Origin: Treponema sp.
GTDB lineage: Bacteria > Spirochaetota > Spirochaetia > Treponematales > Breznakiellaceae
Assembly (NCBI GenBank): GCA_009781475.1
Contig: WQYB01000025.1
Coordinates: 1-32,341 of the forward strand
Direction of reading: 5' to 3'
Length of the DNA: 32,341 nt
In this document: one piece after another, positions 7,394 to 15,665 of the stretch
Numbering within the stretch: position 1 is the first letter of the stretch
Layout: every line of letters begins with the position of its first letter
Position numbers and translations under genes: made by a program
Notes under the pieces: model-generated
What the model saw: the letters and a program-made list of their open reading frames with translations, nothing else
Database searches by the model: none
What the model was told of the DNA's origin: nothing

Positions 7394-8108
7394 AAGATAT
7401 ACAAGGCAGATACAGATACCGCAGATTGGAAATGAAGGACAAAAAAAACTTGGCAGGTCTTCAGTACTTGTGGTGGGTGCTGGAGGATTGGGCTGCCCTA
7501 TCATTACCTATCTTGCTTCAGCCGGTGTCGGCAGAATTGGCATCGCAGATTCTGACACTGTAGCTTTAAGCAATCTTAACCGGCAGTTTTTACACAATAC
7601 AAACGACATTGGAAGACCAAAAACAGATTCGGCAAAAGAAAAAATCAGCGGTTTAAACAATGAAATAAAAATTCTAACCTTTGCCGAACACTTAAACGAA
7701 ACTAATGCCTCGAACATTATAAACGGATACGATATTGTTCTTGGCGCTGTTGATTCTTTTGAAACCCGCTTTATAATTAACAAAACTTGTGTAAAACTTT
7801 CCATACCGTATATTGACGGCGGCATAAACGGTTTTTGCGGCAGTATATTTTTTTCAAATCCGCCGCTTACGCCGTGTTTAAATTGTATTTATCCGCAAAC
7901 TCCGGCAAAAAAAGAAGTACCAGACACAACCAGTGCACTTGGTACTACAGCAGGGGTTACAGGAACAATCGAGGCAAATATTGCTTTAATTTATTTACTG
8001 GGTTTGCCAAATCCGGCGTTTAATAAACTTTTATTATATGACGGATTTCGTATGATTATCGATCATATCGAAATAAAACAAAACGAAAGCTGTCTTGTTT
8101 GTAATTAA
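7386..8108 (+). CDS. MoeB/ThiF-family adenylyltransferase for the AOR cofactor pathway, lacking the usual Cys
   Basis: The 240-aa product is an E1-like enzyme that would adenylate the C-terminus of a MoaD-type protein. It has the nucleotide loop VVGAGGLGCP (about 29-38), D55, the NLNRQF motif (63-68) and both zinc CxxC pairs (C164/C167 and C236/C239). In MoeB/ThiF relatives a Cys sits shortly after the first zinc pair (TCVEAGV-like). Here the stretch is VPDTTSALGTTAGVTG with Thr/Thr/Ser and no Cys. The start is a GTG at 7386, supported by GAGG about 10 nt upstream and by frame, since the nearby ATG at 7390 is out of frame. It overlaps the AOR stop by 8 bp and is followed after 16 bp by a MoaD-like gene. 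The pair is therefore dedicated to tungstopterin synthesis or sulphur transfer for this AOR (inference; aor operons elsewhere carry similar genes). Confidence 0.88.
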   Translation: MNERYTRQIQIPQIGNEGQKKLGRSSVLVVGAGGLGCPIITYLASAGVGRIGIADSDTVALSNLNRQFLHNTNDIGRPKTDSAKEKISGLNNEIKILTFAEHLNETNASNIINGYDIVLGAVDSFETRFIINKTCVKLSIPYIDGGINGFCGSIFFSNPPLTPCLNCIYPQTPAKKEVPDTTSALGTTAGVTGTIEANIALIYLLGLPNPAFNKLLLYDGFRMIIDHIEIKQNESCLVCN

Positions 8109-8124
8109 TGATATATAATAAAAT

Positions 8125-8385
8125 ATGAAAATAATTTTTTACGGCAATGTACTGGAATATACAAACAATGAAAAAACATACGAAGCTAAAAATTGCACAA
8201 ATGTACGCAGTCTTATAGATGAATTAGGTCTTCATTACGGAGAGGGTTTAAAGAATTTTATAATGAGCGATGAAACCTGCTTCTTTCTTGTAAACGGCAA
8301 GGGGATTATGCTGACAGGCGGATTGGAAACAAAATTAAATCAGCAGGACAAGATCGAGCTGATTCCCTTTACCGAGGCTGGCTGA
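8125..8385 (+). CDS. MoaD/ThiS-like ubiquitin-fold protein with atypical Ala-Gly C-terminus
   Basis: The 86-aa product has a beta-grasp pattern: the N-terminal strand KIIFYGNVLEY, helix VRSLIDELGLHYG, FFLVNGKGIMLTGGLETKL, then the final strand QDKIELIPF. MoaD-type proteins carry sulphur as a C-terminal thiocarboxylate for pterin dithiolene synthesis and normally end Gly-Gly. This one ends TEAG, so the penultimate residue is Ala. The C-terminal Gly is kept, so adenylation by the upstream MoeB-like protein remains possible. The ATG at 8125 has no recognisable ribosome site. Context (last gene of the AOR operon, next to its E1) is the strongest argument for function. A sulphur carrier or small protein modifier is an alternative. 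Confidence 0.82.
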   Translation: MKIIFYGNVLEYTNNEKTYEAKNCTNVRSLIDELGLHYGEGLKNFIMSDETCFFLVNGKGIMLTGGLETKLNQQDKIELIPFTEAG

Positions 8386-8424
8386 AAAAGAGCTAAACCT
8401 TTACAATTATCAAACGAGGATAAA

Positions 8425-9102
8425 ATGGAACTTTTAAAATCCGGAAAAACCAAAGATGTGTATAAATTATCAGATGGAAATTATCTTTTAAAATTTAAAG
8501 ATACAATTACGGGAAATGCCAAAGGCGAATCAGACCCCGGAGGCAATAGTGTTGTAGGTTCAATAACAGGATTGGGTTCGTCTGCCTTAAAAATGTCGGT
8601 TTACTATTTTGAATTACTGAAAAAAAATAATATTTTTACGCATTATGTAAATGCTGATATTTCAAAAAATGAAATGATTGTATATCCGGCATCATCTTTG
8701 GGAAAGGGTTTGGAGTTTATTGTCAGGTACAAAGCCACCGGAAGTTTTATAAGAAGATTCGGACTTTACTGCAACGAAAACGATAAACTGCCGAAAATAT
8801 TTGAAGTTACAATAAAAGATGATGAACGCGGCGACCCTCCGATAACAAAAGAAATACTTGCAGCATTAAATATATTATCATTGGATCAATATGATCAAAT
8901 ACATAAAAAAACAATAATGATCTGCGATATAATAAAAAACGATCTTTTATGCCGCGGTCTTGATCTTATAGATATAAAAATCGAATTTGGCATTGTAAAC
9001 GGAGAAATAGCTTTAATCGATGAAATAAGTTCCGGCAACATGCGTGTATATCAAAACGGAAAAAAACTTGATTATTTAACACTGTCAGGTTTAATAAATT
9101 AA
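8425..9102 (+). CDS. purC: SAICAR synthetase (phosphoribosylaminoimidazole-succinocarboxamide synthase)
   Basis: This enzyme joins CAIR and aspartate with ATP in purine biosynthesis. The 225-aa length fits the short bacterial form. Recognisable features run in order: SGKTKDVYKLSDGNYLLKFK at the N-terminus, a DPGGN loop, THYVNADI, GLEFIVRYKATGSFIRRFG, the KDDERGDPPIT motif, and GLDLIDIKIEFG followed by ALIDEISSGNMRVYQNG at the C-terminus. These include the ATP and CAIR contacts of the family. GAGGA lies about 7 nt before the ATG. It is co-oriented with the AOR operon 39 bp upstream but metabolically unrelated, and no other pur gene is in the window, so purine genes are scattered in this genome. 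Confidence 0.95.
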   Translation: MELLKSGKTKDVYKLSDGNYLLKFKDTITGNAKGESDPGGNSVVGSITGLGSSALKMSVYYFELLKKNNIFTHYVNADISKNEMIVYPASSLGKGLEFIVRYKATGSFIRRFGLYCNENDKLPKIFEVTIKDDERGDPPITKEILAALNILSLDQYDQIHKKTIMICDIIKNDLLCRGLDLIDIKIEFGIVNGEIALIDEISSGNMRVYQNGKKLDYLTLSGLIN

Positions 9103-9109
9103 TCTTGAA

Positions 9110-9136
9110 TTGACAAGCCAACTATAATAATAATAC
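9110..9136 (+). promoter_or_regulatory. Weak candidate promoter of the fucosidase gene
   Basis: A perfect TTGACA at 9110-9115 is followed by TAATAC at 9131-9136 with a 15-bp spacer, shorter than ideal. A perfect TATAAT at 9123-9128 is only 7 bp from the -35 and cannot pair with it. The site lies just after the purC stop, so the fucosidase could be expressed independently of purC. Confidence 0.3.
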
Positions 9137-9156
9137 ACTTGTTTAAAGAGGAAATA

Positions 9157-10473
9157 ATGGTTAATAAAAATATTACAGAAAGATGGGAACGTACACAGTG
9201 GTTTAGGCAAGCGCGTTTTGGAATGTTTATTCATTGGGGATTGTACGCAATTCCTTCAAGAGGCGAATGGGTAAGAAGCACAGAAAAAATGCCGCTGGAA
9301 CAATATCAGCAATTTTTTAATGAATTTAAAGCCGAGGAATACCGTCCAAAAGAATGGGCGGCGTTGGCAAAAAAAGCCGGAATGAAATACGCGATACTTA
9401 CCGCAAAACATCATGACGGTTTTTGCCTTTGGGATACAAAATTAACAGATTATAAATCGACAAATACACCTGCCAAAAGAGATCTTGTCCGTGAATATGT
9501 AGATGCCTTTAGGGCAGAAGGAATAAAAGTAGGGCTTTATTTTTCTATCGTTGACTGGCAGCATCAGGATTATCCGCACTTTGAAGACTGGTATCATCCG
9601 ATGCGTGAAAATAAAGATTACAGTAATGAAAAACGCGATACTAACAGATACATCGAATTCATGCACGGACAAATCCGCGAATTATTAACAGGATACGGTC
9701 ATCTAGATATTATGTGGTTTGATTTTTCTTACGGTAAAATGGCAGGTGATACCTGGAAATCCCAGGAATTAATAAACATGGTAAGGTCTATTCAACCTCA
9801 TATTATTATTGATAACCGTCTTGAAGGTTCGGGAGAAAAATCTGGAACAATTTTAACTGATAACCCTTCGGATTTTGCAGGCGATTTTGCATGCCCCGAA
9901 CAAATGGTTCCGCCGGCAGGCATCGTTAACGAATCCGGAGACAGCGTGCCGTGGGAAGCATGTCTTACATTAAACAGCAATTGGGGATACTGCGCGGCAG
10001 ACCAGCATTGGAAACCTGCATCGATGGTAATTCGTATGCTGGTTGAATGTGTATCCAAAAACGGAAACCTTCTTTTAAATGTCGGACCGGATGCAAAAGG
10101 GCGAATACCTGCACAGTCTGTAAAGATACTGGAAGAAGTCGGAAACTGGATGGATAAAAATTCACAAAGTATTTATGACTGCGGCATAGCAGATTTTCCA
10201 AAACCAGAATGGGGACGTTTCACACAAAACGGTAAAAAACTTTACGCGCACATTTACGAGCCGCAAGCCGGAGCTATCAGTCTTATGAACATGGCAGGCA
10301 AATTGGAAAAAGCGCGTCATTTATCGGATGGAAGCGAAGTACGCATCCCGCCGAAAGAATGGAACTTAAGCGAATATAAGGAACACGAATTTTTATATTT
10401 AAAACCCGGTCATGGCAACAATTATCCTTTACCTGATGAGATTGATACGGTTGTAGAAATTACTTTAAAGTAA
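9157..10473 (+). CDS. Glycoside hydrolase family 29 alpha-L-fucosidase, cytoplasmic
   Basis: The start is set at the ATG 9157, which has AGAGGA 4 nt upstream; a TTG at 9139 would add six residues but has no ribosome site. That gives 438 aa. GH29 features are FGMFIHWGLYAIPSRGEW near the N-terminus, the LTAKHHDGFCLWDT motif (about 82-95), GIKVGLYFS, and LDIMWFDFSYG with the likely catalytic nucleophile Asp189. NGNLLLNVGPDAKGRIP follows later. No signal peptide is present, so the substrate must be an imported fucosylated oligosaccharide. Residues after about 350 form a C-terminal beta domain. The 3' end overlaps the convergent symporter gene by 14 bp. The class is certain and linkage preference is not predictable. 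Confidence 0.93.
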   Translation: MVNKNITERWERTQWFRQARFGMFIHWGLYAIPSRGEWVRSTEKMPLEQYQQFFNEFKAEEYRPKEWAALAKKAGMKYAILTAKHHDGFCLWDTKLTDYKSTNTPAKRDLVREYVDAFRAEGIKVGLYFSIVDWQHQDYPHFEDWYHPMRENKDYSNEKRDTNRYIEFMHGQIRELLTGYGHLDIMWFDFSYGKMAGDTWKSQELINMVRSIQPHIIIDNRLEGSGEKSGTILTDNPSDFAGDFACPEQMVPPAGIVNESGDSVPWEACLTLNSNWGYCAADQHWKPASMVIRMLVECVSKNGNLLLNVGPDAKGRIPAQSVKILEEVGNWMDKNSQSIYDCGIADFPKPEWGRFTQNGKKLYAHIYEPQAGAISLMNMAGKLEKARHLSDGSEVRIPPKEWNLSEYKEHEFLYLKPGHGNNYPLPDEIDTVVEITLK

Positions 10474-12193
10474 TTGATTTTAATAAATATTTAAAGAAAT
10501 CTTCTTTATCAAGGGTTTGAATAATTTCATCGATTTCATTTCCGCCTTGCTTACGCAGCATAAAACATAGATTAATTTTAATTCCGTTTTTATTTATGGT
10601 TGTCCAGGTGCGTGACAGATAAAATCCCGGCGGCGGAACGGATATTAAACCTTTTGTTATTACTCCCGCGATTATATCGGCTTTCATTTTCGCAGATTCT
10701 ATTTCCTGCAAGGTCATATTTAAGCTGTCTTTAAAAATCACCTGCCTATTCATCCGTTTTCCTATTTCGTTAATATAAGAAATTTCAAGCCCGCATGGTA
10801 AACCGTTAACACGGTTTAAAAGAGGAACTTTATTCTGCATTTCCTGTATAAAAATTAAAAGCTGCTTTTTGCTGCTTGTGTTTTTCTCTTTATTTTTTTC
10901 CGTACCGGATTGTCCCTGTTTTTTTTCCTTTTTTACAATAAGAGCAGAAGCAGCCATATTAACATATATGTTAAAAAGATTTCTAAACGGGCTGATAACC
11001 GGATCAGCTGCGATAAATATTATCAGTACTGCTTCCAATGGAAGATTTAATGGTTTTAAAACAATACCGAGCATTGAAAGCGCTAAAATCCCTGGCATCC
11101 CGGCGGCTGCGCAGCCTGCTAAAATTGCCGAAGCAAATATTAAAAGATAGTGTGAAGGAGTTAATATGACACCATAAATTTGAGCAGTAAAAAAAGCGCT
11201 AAGAGCAAAAAAGAAAATATTTCCAAATCGTCCCAATGTAATACCGGCAGGAAGAGAGAAATTTACAATTGCAGAATTAAACTCCGGTTTTTTTTCAAAA
11301 TATTTAACCGCAACAGGTAAAGCTGCCAGTTCACTGCGAGCGGAAAACACAAATAATACAGGTTCAAATAATGATACCAGGTTTAAAAACGCCTTAGAAT
11401 TCCGGCAGCGCATCAGAATGATAATGACACAAATAATTAAAATTGAAGCAGTACCTGTTATGAACAAAATAATAAATTTAGACATAACCTTGAATAATTG
11501 AATATCAAAAGCCGCAATATTAACCGTAAAAAAACATATAAGGAAAAACGGGAAAAAATAAAAAATCCAGCTTATCAATTTTTGGAAAGCATTTAAAAAT
11601 GATGTAAAAACTTTGATAAGCAATAGCGCCGATTCTTCCTGTAAAACTCCAATCGCAGCGCCCATGATAACTGAAAATAATAAAACAGCTATTACAATTA
11701 CAGGAGGGATTATAAAATTAAAACTTCTTTGTGCACTTTGCAGCTGCGCTGATTCGCCTGAACCAAGTATTACTTCCGATATACCGCCAGCTCCATCTGT
11801 TCCGTATAATGATACAAGTTTGGAGAAAAAAACACCGTTTTCTCCGTCAAATCCCAAGCCGGGTTGTCCAAAAAAACCAAGTCCCATTCCGCAAGCTGCG
11901 CTGATTGCCATAAAAACAATAAAGACAAAAACCAGACGGGATATTATTTTTGCGCCTTTTTTTGCAAGAACTAATCTTCCAAAACCGCATGTTACAGCGC
12001 AGATTATTACCGGAATAGCGGAAATTTGTAAAATAAAAATATACAGCTCTGTTAATAATGAAAGTATTTTTAAAAATTGGCTGTTATCAACATTAAGAAA
12101 TACTGTTAACTTCTGGTTGTATAAACCTGCAAATACACCGGCTGCCGCACCCAATAAAATAATAAATGGATTTCCTAATAAAGTTTTTTTCAT
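10460..12193 (-). CDS. Divergent DAACS (dicarboxylate/amino-acid:cation) symporter with C-terminal binding-protein-like half domain
   Basis: The product has 577 aa. Residues 1-420 have the hydrophobic profile of the glutamate-transporter fold, with recognisable HP1 (FVFSARSELAALPVAVKYF, 281-299) and TM8 (AAGMPGILALSMLGIVL, then DPVISPFRNLFNIY). Substrate and cation signatures are altered: RSSSGTLP reads RSELAALP, NMDGT reads TLGRFG, and the terminal GD of the NVxGD motif is missing. After a Lys/Gln/Ser-rich linker (421-445), residues 463-550 (NGLPCGLEISYINEIGKRM, ADIIAGVIT, GFYLSRTW) resemble one lobe of SBP_bac_3 amino-acid-binding domains. In this fold the C-terminus should be cytoplasmic. 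The start codon overlaps the stop of the binding lipoprotein gene (TAATG). Substrate unknown; amino or dicarboxylic acid is likely. Confidence 0.8.
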   Translation of the reverse strand: MKKTLLGNPFIILLGAAAGVFAGLYNQKLTVFLNVDNSQFLKILSLLTELYIFILQISAIPVIICAVTCGFGRLVLAKKGAKIISRLVFVFIVFMAISAACGMGLGFFGQPGLGFDGENGVFFSKLVSLYGTDGAGGISEVILGSGESAQLQSAQRSFNFIIPPVIVIAVLLFSVIMGAAIGVLQEESALLLIKVFTSFLNAFQKLISWIFYFFPFFLICFFTVNIAAFDIQLFKVMSKFIILFITGTASILIICVIIILMRCRNSKAFLNLVSLFEPVLFVFSARSELAALPVAVKYFEKKPEFNSAIVNFSLPAGITLGRFGNIFFFALSAFFTAQIYGVILTPSHYLLIFASAILAGCAAAGMPGILALSMLGIVLKPLNLPLEAVLIIFIAADPVISPFRNLFNIYVNMAASALIVKKEKKQGQSGTEKNKEKNTSSKKQLLIFIQEMQNKVPLLNRVNGLPCGLEISYINEIGKRMNRQVIFKDSLNMTLQEIESAKMKADIIAGVITKGLISVPPPGFYLSRTWTTINKNGIKINLCFMLRKQGGNEIDEIIQTLDKEDFFKYLLKSITLK

Positions 12194-13140
12194 TACCGGT
12201 TGTCTCCAAAATGACGTTCAATAAAAAATGCCGGATAAAAATCCTTACCGTTTTGTAAAAGATATTCGTCCAAAAATACATTTAACCATTCCTGCAATAA
12301 AGGAGAACCTGCGGCAACTGCCATAGCCAAATGATCCCGTTTATCACCGAGCAAAATCGGTTTTAAAAAAACAGATGTATCTTTTCTTTTTGCGTCAACC
12401 ATAAGGATTTCTCCTTCGTCATGGTAAACTGCCAAAAGATCACCTTTTAATAAAGCGTTAACGGCATCGTCCCAGCTTTTAAAAGTTTTTATATCGGCGT
12501 TTGGAAAATTGTCCAAGGCGTAATTTTGATAAAGTGAATCAGCCATTACTCCAATACTGCCGTAAAAATTTTTTATAAAATCCGAAAGTTGATTTTCTGT
12601 TCCGATTTTTGCATATTCAAGACGATTAACAAGAAGCGCCTGTTTAAAAGTTACATAAGGATTTGTAAAACGAACCAGTTCAGCACGGCGGACAGTAAGG
12701 CTTAGTTTACTTAAAGCAATATCCGCCTGTCCGTTTATTACTGCCGTTATAACATCATCAAAACTTGCGTTGTTTCTGTTAAACACAGCCTTTACACCCA
12801 TGCGGTTTGCAACAGCGTAAGCCAATTCAACATCCAAACCAATTAATTCACCTGTAATTTCTTCTTTATAAAAAAAAGGCTTGTGATCTTCAATATGCAT
12901 CGCAAAAACCACATACCCCCTGTCAAGAATATCTTTTATTTCAGAAACATGCGATCTTAAACTCCTTGAGCGGATATTCTCATAACGGTTGTTTTCGTCT
13001 TTTAAAATGTATACGCTTTGAAGGGGTGTATTAACAATAACCGGCGGCTGCTCTTTTTGAAACTCCGTTATACAGGAGAAAAAAATAATTAAAGACAAAA
13101 ACGGCAGAAAGTAAAAACATTTTCTTATGAAATGATTCAT
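12193..13140 (-). CDS. SBP_bac_3-family solute-binding lipoprotein
   Basis: The 315-aa product has a type-II signal (hydrophobic 10-22, lipobox IIFFSC, Cys23), so it is anchored in a membrane and faces the periplasm. Residues about 75-300 form a full periplasmic amino-acid-binding domain: GYVVFAMHIEDHKPFFY, GLDVELAYAVANRMGVKAVF, a DIALSKLSLTVRRAELVRFT motif, NPYVTFKQALLV, and the second lobe with SWDDAVNALLKGDLLAVYHD. The ribosome site is GGGAG, 7 nt before the ATG. No ABC permease or ATPase is nearby. Its only partners are the DAACS symporter (1-nt overlap downstream) and a soluble hybrid kinase (27 bp upstream), so it may deliver ligand to the symporter or act as sensor. That pairing is inferred from gene order. 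Confidence 0.9.
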   Translation of the reverse strand: MNHFIRKCFYFLPFLSLIIFFSCITEFQKEQPPVIVNTPLQSVYILKDENNRYENIRSRSLRSHVSEIKDILDRGYVVFAMHIEDHKPFFYKEEITGELIGLDVELAYAVANRMGVKAVFNRNNASFDDVITAVINGQADIALSKLSLTVRRAELVRFTNPYVTFKQALLVNRLEYAKIGTENQLSDFIKNFYGSIGVMADSLYQNYALDNFPNADIKTFKSWDDAVNALLKGDLLAVYHDEGEILMVDAKRKDTSVFLKPILLGDKRDHLAMAVAAGSPLLQEWLNVFLDEYLLQNGKDFYPAFFIERHFGDNR

Positions 13141-13167
13141 TTTTTGCTCCCTGTCTTTATAACCTTT

Positions 13168-15492
13168 TTATTTATTTACAATAGAAGAAATTTTATCGAC
13201 AATTTCAGAATAATTCATTTGATCTACATTTTCACGCAGCCAAGAAGCAAGATTATCGTCTTCTTCATAATCAAAAACTTCTATTTCATTCATGATTCTT
13301 TCTATTTCTTCGATGGCAAAAGATCCGCATGCCGCACACAAATTACGCAGCGCTTCGGAATACGGTTTATCTTTTTTAAGTTTCGTAATAATTTTATCTT
13401 CATCTTCTTTAAATATATCATCTAAATCATCGGTTAGTCCTGTAATTACATCCAGTAAAACCTGATTGTGCTCTAGTACAAATTTTAAATCTCCTGCTTT
13501 GGCGGCTTTTTCAAGCGCTTCTGCCTGATTCCCTGCAGCTTCAGCCGAAATACCGCGGCATGAACTTTTTACTCCGTGTACTATAATCGCATATTCAGCC
13601 AAATTTTCATCATTCACTTCTTTCATTGAATTGATAACAGATCGTGTATTCACTGCAAATGATTTTAATATTTGCAAAAATGTATCCCAATCGCCGCCGA
13701 AACGTTCCAAACCTTTATTGATATTTATCCCTTCAATTTTTTTTGCCAGCAATCGCCTGTCATATCCTCTCCTTCTGTCTCCTTTATCCGATCGCCTGTC
13801 TTCCCCTGTACGTCCGTCAAAAATGGATTCACCGTCAACAATAATTTGCTTGTCTTTTATATTTTTCTCTATTTCTTCATCACGTACCCATTGATTGACA
13901 ATAACGTCAAGACGCTGGACATCTACAGGTTTTGTAATAACTGCCTGGAAACCTTTACTTAAAAACATTTCTTCATTACCGGCAAGAGCGTTTGCAGTAA
14001 AAGCGATTATCGGCACATTTTTGGCATAATCAGTTCCGATTTCTTCACGGATAATTCTTGTAGCTTCAATCCCGTTCATAATCGGCATCATATGATCCAT
14101 AAATATGGTGTTGTATTTAACTTCATTGTTACGGACAGCGTCAACTGCCGCCTGCCCGCTTGTTACGCAATCAACCTCCATTCTGTACGGCTTTAACATT
14201 CCTTTGGCGACATCTAAATTTGTAAGCACGTCATCAACAATAAGCACTCTTGCGTAAGGAAGAATGATTCTTGAAACCCGGGAAAAAGAATTAAACTTTC
14301 TTGATTTATAATGAAAATTTTTAAGATTTTGTATAATATCAGGTGCAATAAGTTTATTATTAACAGCCTTTTGCGGCAGTTTAACGGTAAAAACACTTCC
14401 TTTGCCGTATTCGCTTTTTACAAATATTTTTCCGCTCATTGTTTCTGTTAATGTTTTTGTAATTGAAAGTCCAAGACCTGTTCCTTTAATTTCCCTGTTT
14501 GTCAGCAAATCTATCTGTGAATAATCGGAAAATAAAGCGCCTACATTTTCCTGCGATATTCCAATACCTGTATCACTGACAGAAGCGGAAAAATAAAATG
14601 TATTGTCTTCTCCTTGTTCAAAATTAATGCTTAATTCAACTGTTCCTTCTTTTGTATATTTAAATGCATTTGATAAAAGGTTATTTAAAATTTGTTTTAT
14701 CCTAAGATCATCACCGTATAAAAAAGCCGGAATATTATCTGCAATATTTAATACAAATTCGATGGGTTTTTCATTTTTATACATTATGCTTTGATTGATT
14801 GTATCGCCGATCATTCCGGCAGTATCATATTCTACAGGTACAAGCTCAAATCTTCCTTCCTCGATTTTTGAAATATCCAAAATATCATTAACAATACCCA
14901 AAAGGGAATCTCCGGCATTACATACCTTTTCGATATTTTCACGTACGCTTTCAGTTAAGCTGTCATCCTCTAAAGTCAGTTCCGACAAGCCAATTACAGC
15001 ATTTAAGGGGGTACGCATTTCGTGGCTCATTTTGGCAAAAAACTTGTTCTTTTCTTCCGCCGCTGCTACAATAGCCTGAATTTGAGCGTATCTTTCAAGT
15101 GCTCTAATTTGATTGATTATCTGTATTTGATTTCGAACCCTGGATTTGACAACTTTGGCGCTAAAGGGCTTGTGTATAAAATCGGCGGCATCAAGAGCAA
15201 GCCCTTTTTCCTCGTCTTCTACGCTTTCAAGCCCTGTAATAATAATTACGGGAATATCACAAGTTTTTTCTGATGTTTTTAATATCGAAAGGACATCAAA
15301 ACCATTCATATCCGGCATGATAATATCAAGAAGGATTAAATCGGGTTGGAAATTATTAGCCATATCAATGCCGGAAGAGCCGCTTTTTGTCATTAAAACG
15401 GTATATTCAGAGTTTAATATATTATTTAGAACTTCTAGATTAAATCTTTCATCATCGATTATAAGTACACTATTTTTATCAGAATTTTCCAT
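13168..15492 (-). CDS. Soluble hybrid histidine kinase: REC-HisKA-HATPase-REC-Hpt
   Basis: The 774-aa product has no signal or membrane segment. Order: receiver 1 (1-125, Asp56), a short coiled coil, HisKA with MSHEMRTPLNAVIG (His157), HATPase with NLLSNAFKYT (N box), DTGIGI and GTGLGL, receiver 2 (415-535, Asp466 in MDHMMP), a charged Arg-rich linker (560-582), and Hpt with HGVKSS (His639). A last helical segment (about 705-774) resembles the C-terminal module of two other kinases in the window. Because the input receiver replaces a sensor domain, it probably reads signals from another kinase or from the lipoprotein/symporter pair encoded immediately downstream. Upstream is GGGG 8 nt before the ATG. 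The start region is shared with the divergent receiver/hydrogenase-sensor operon. Confidence 0.93.
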   Translation of the reverse strand: MENSDKNSVLIIDDERFNLEVLNNILNSEYTVLMTKSGSSGIDMANNFQPDLILLDIIMPDMNGFDVLSILKTSEKTCDIPVIIITGLESVEDEEKGLALDAADFIHKPFSAKVVKSRVRNQIQIINQIRALERYAQIQAIVAAAEEKNKFFAKMSHEMRTPLNAVIGLSELTLEDDSLTESVRENIEKVCNAGDSLLGIVNDILDISKIEEGRFELVPVEYDTAGMIGDTINQSIMYKNEKPIEFVLNIADNIPAFLYGDDLRIKQILNNLLSNAFKYTKEGTVELSINFEQGEDNTFYFSASVSDTGIGISQENVGALFSDYSQIDLLTNREIKGTGLGLSITKTLTETMSGKIFVKSEYGKGSVFTVKLPQKAVNNKLIAPDIIQNLKNFHYKSRKFNSFSRVSRIILPYARVLIVDDVLTNLDVAKGMLKPYRMEVDCVTSGQAAVDAVRNNEVKYNTIFMDHMMPIMNGIEATRIIREEIGTDYAKNVPIIAFTANALAGNEEMFLSKGFQAVITKPVDVQRLDVIVNQWVRDEEIEKNIKDKQIIVDGESIFDGRTGEDRRSDKGDRRRGYDRRLLAKKIEGININKGLERFGGDWDTFLQILKSFAVNTRSVINSMKEVNDENLAEYAIIVHGVKSSCRGISAEAAGNQAEALEKAAKAGDLKFVLEHNQVLLDVITGLTDDLDDIFKEDEDKIITKLKKDKPYSEALRNLCAACGSFAIEEIERIMNEIEVFDYEEDDNLASWLRENVDQMNYSEIVDKISSIVNK

Positions 15493-15574
15493 ATAAACCC
15501 CATATATTACGCAAAAACTACTATATTATAAGTATAACATAAAAATCAACCTTGGTGTTAAAATATTATACTCA

Positions 15575-15603
15575 TTGATTTTTTATTGATTTTATAGTAT
15601 AAT
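15575..15603 (+). promoter_or_regulatory. Promoter of the CheY-like / hydrogenase-sensor operon
   Basis: TTGATT (15575-15580) and a perfect TATAAT (15598-15603) are separated by exactly 17 bp. Transcription would start near 15610, giving a leader of about 56 nt. The leader opens with a short stem (TGGGGG at 15613-15618 with TCCCCA at 15632-15637) followed by no T-run, so it is not a terminator and may be a 5' stabiliser. GGAG (15658-15661) is the ribosome site. Confidence 0.65.
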
Positions 15604-15665
15604 TTTATGAAATGGGGGAAATTTAAAAAAATCCCCAATTAATTTATATTTAAGGATGGAGAATT

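Noticed and set aside
9139-9156. TTG at 9139 as the fucosidase start
   Set aside because: No ribosome site precedes it. AGAGGA is positioned for the ATG at 9157.
11613-12224. 203-codon plus-strand open frame across the symporter start
   Set aside because: It is a mirror frame of the symporter's hydrophobic segments, with no ribosome site and no recognisable domain.
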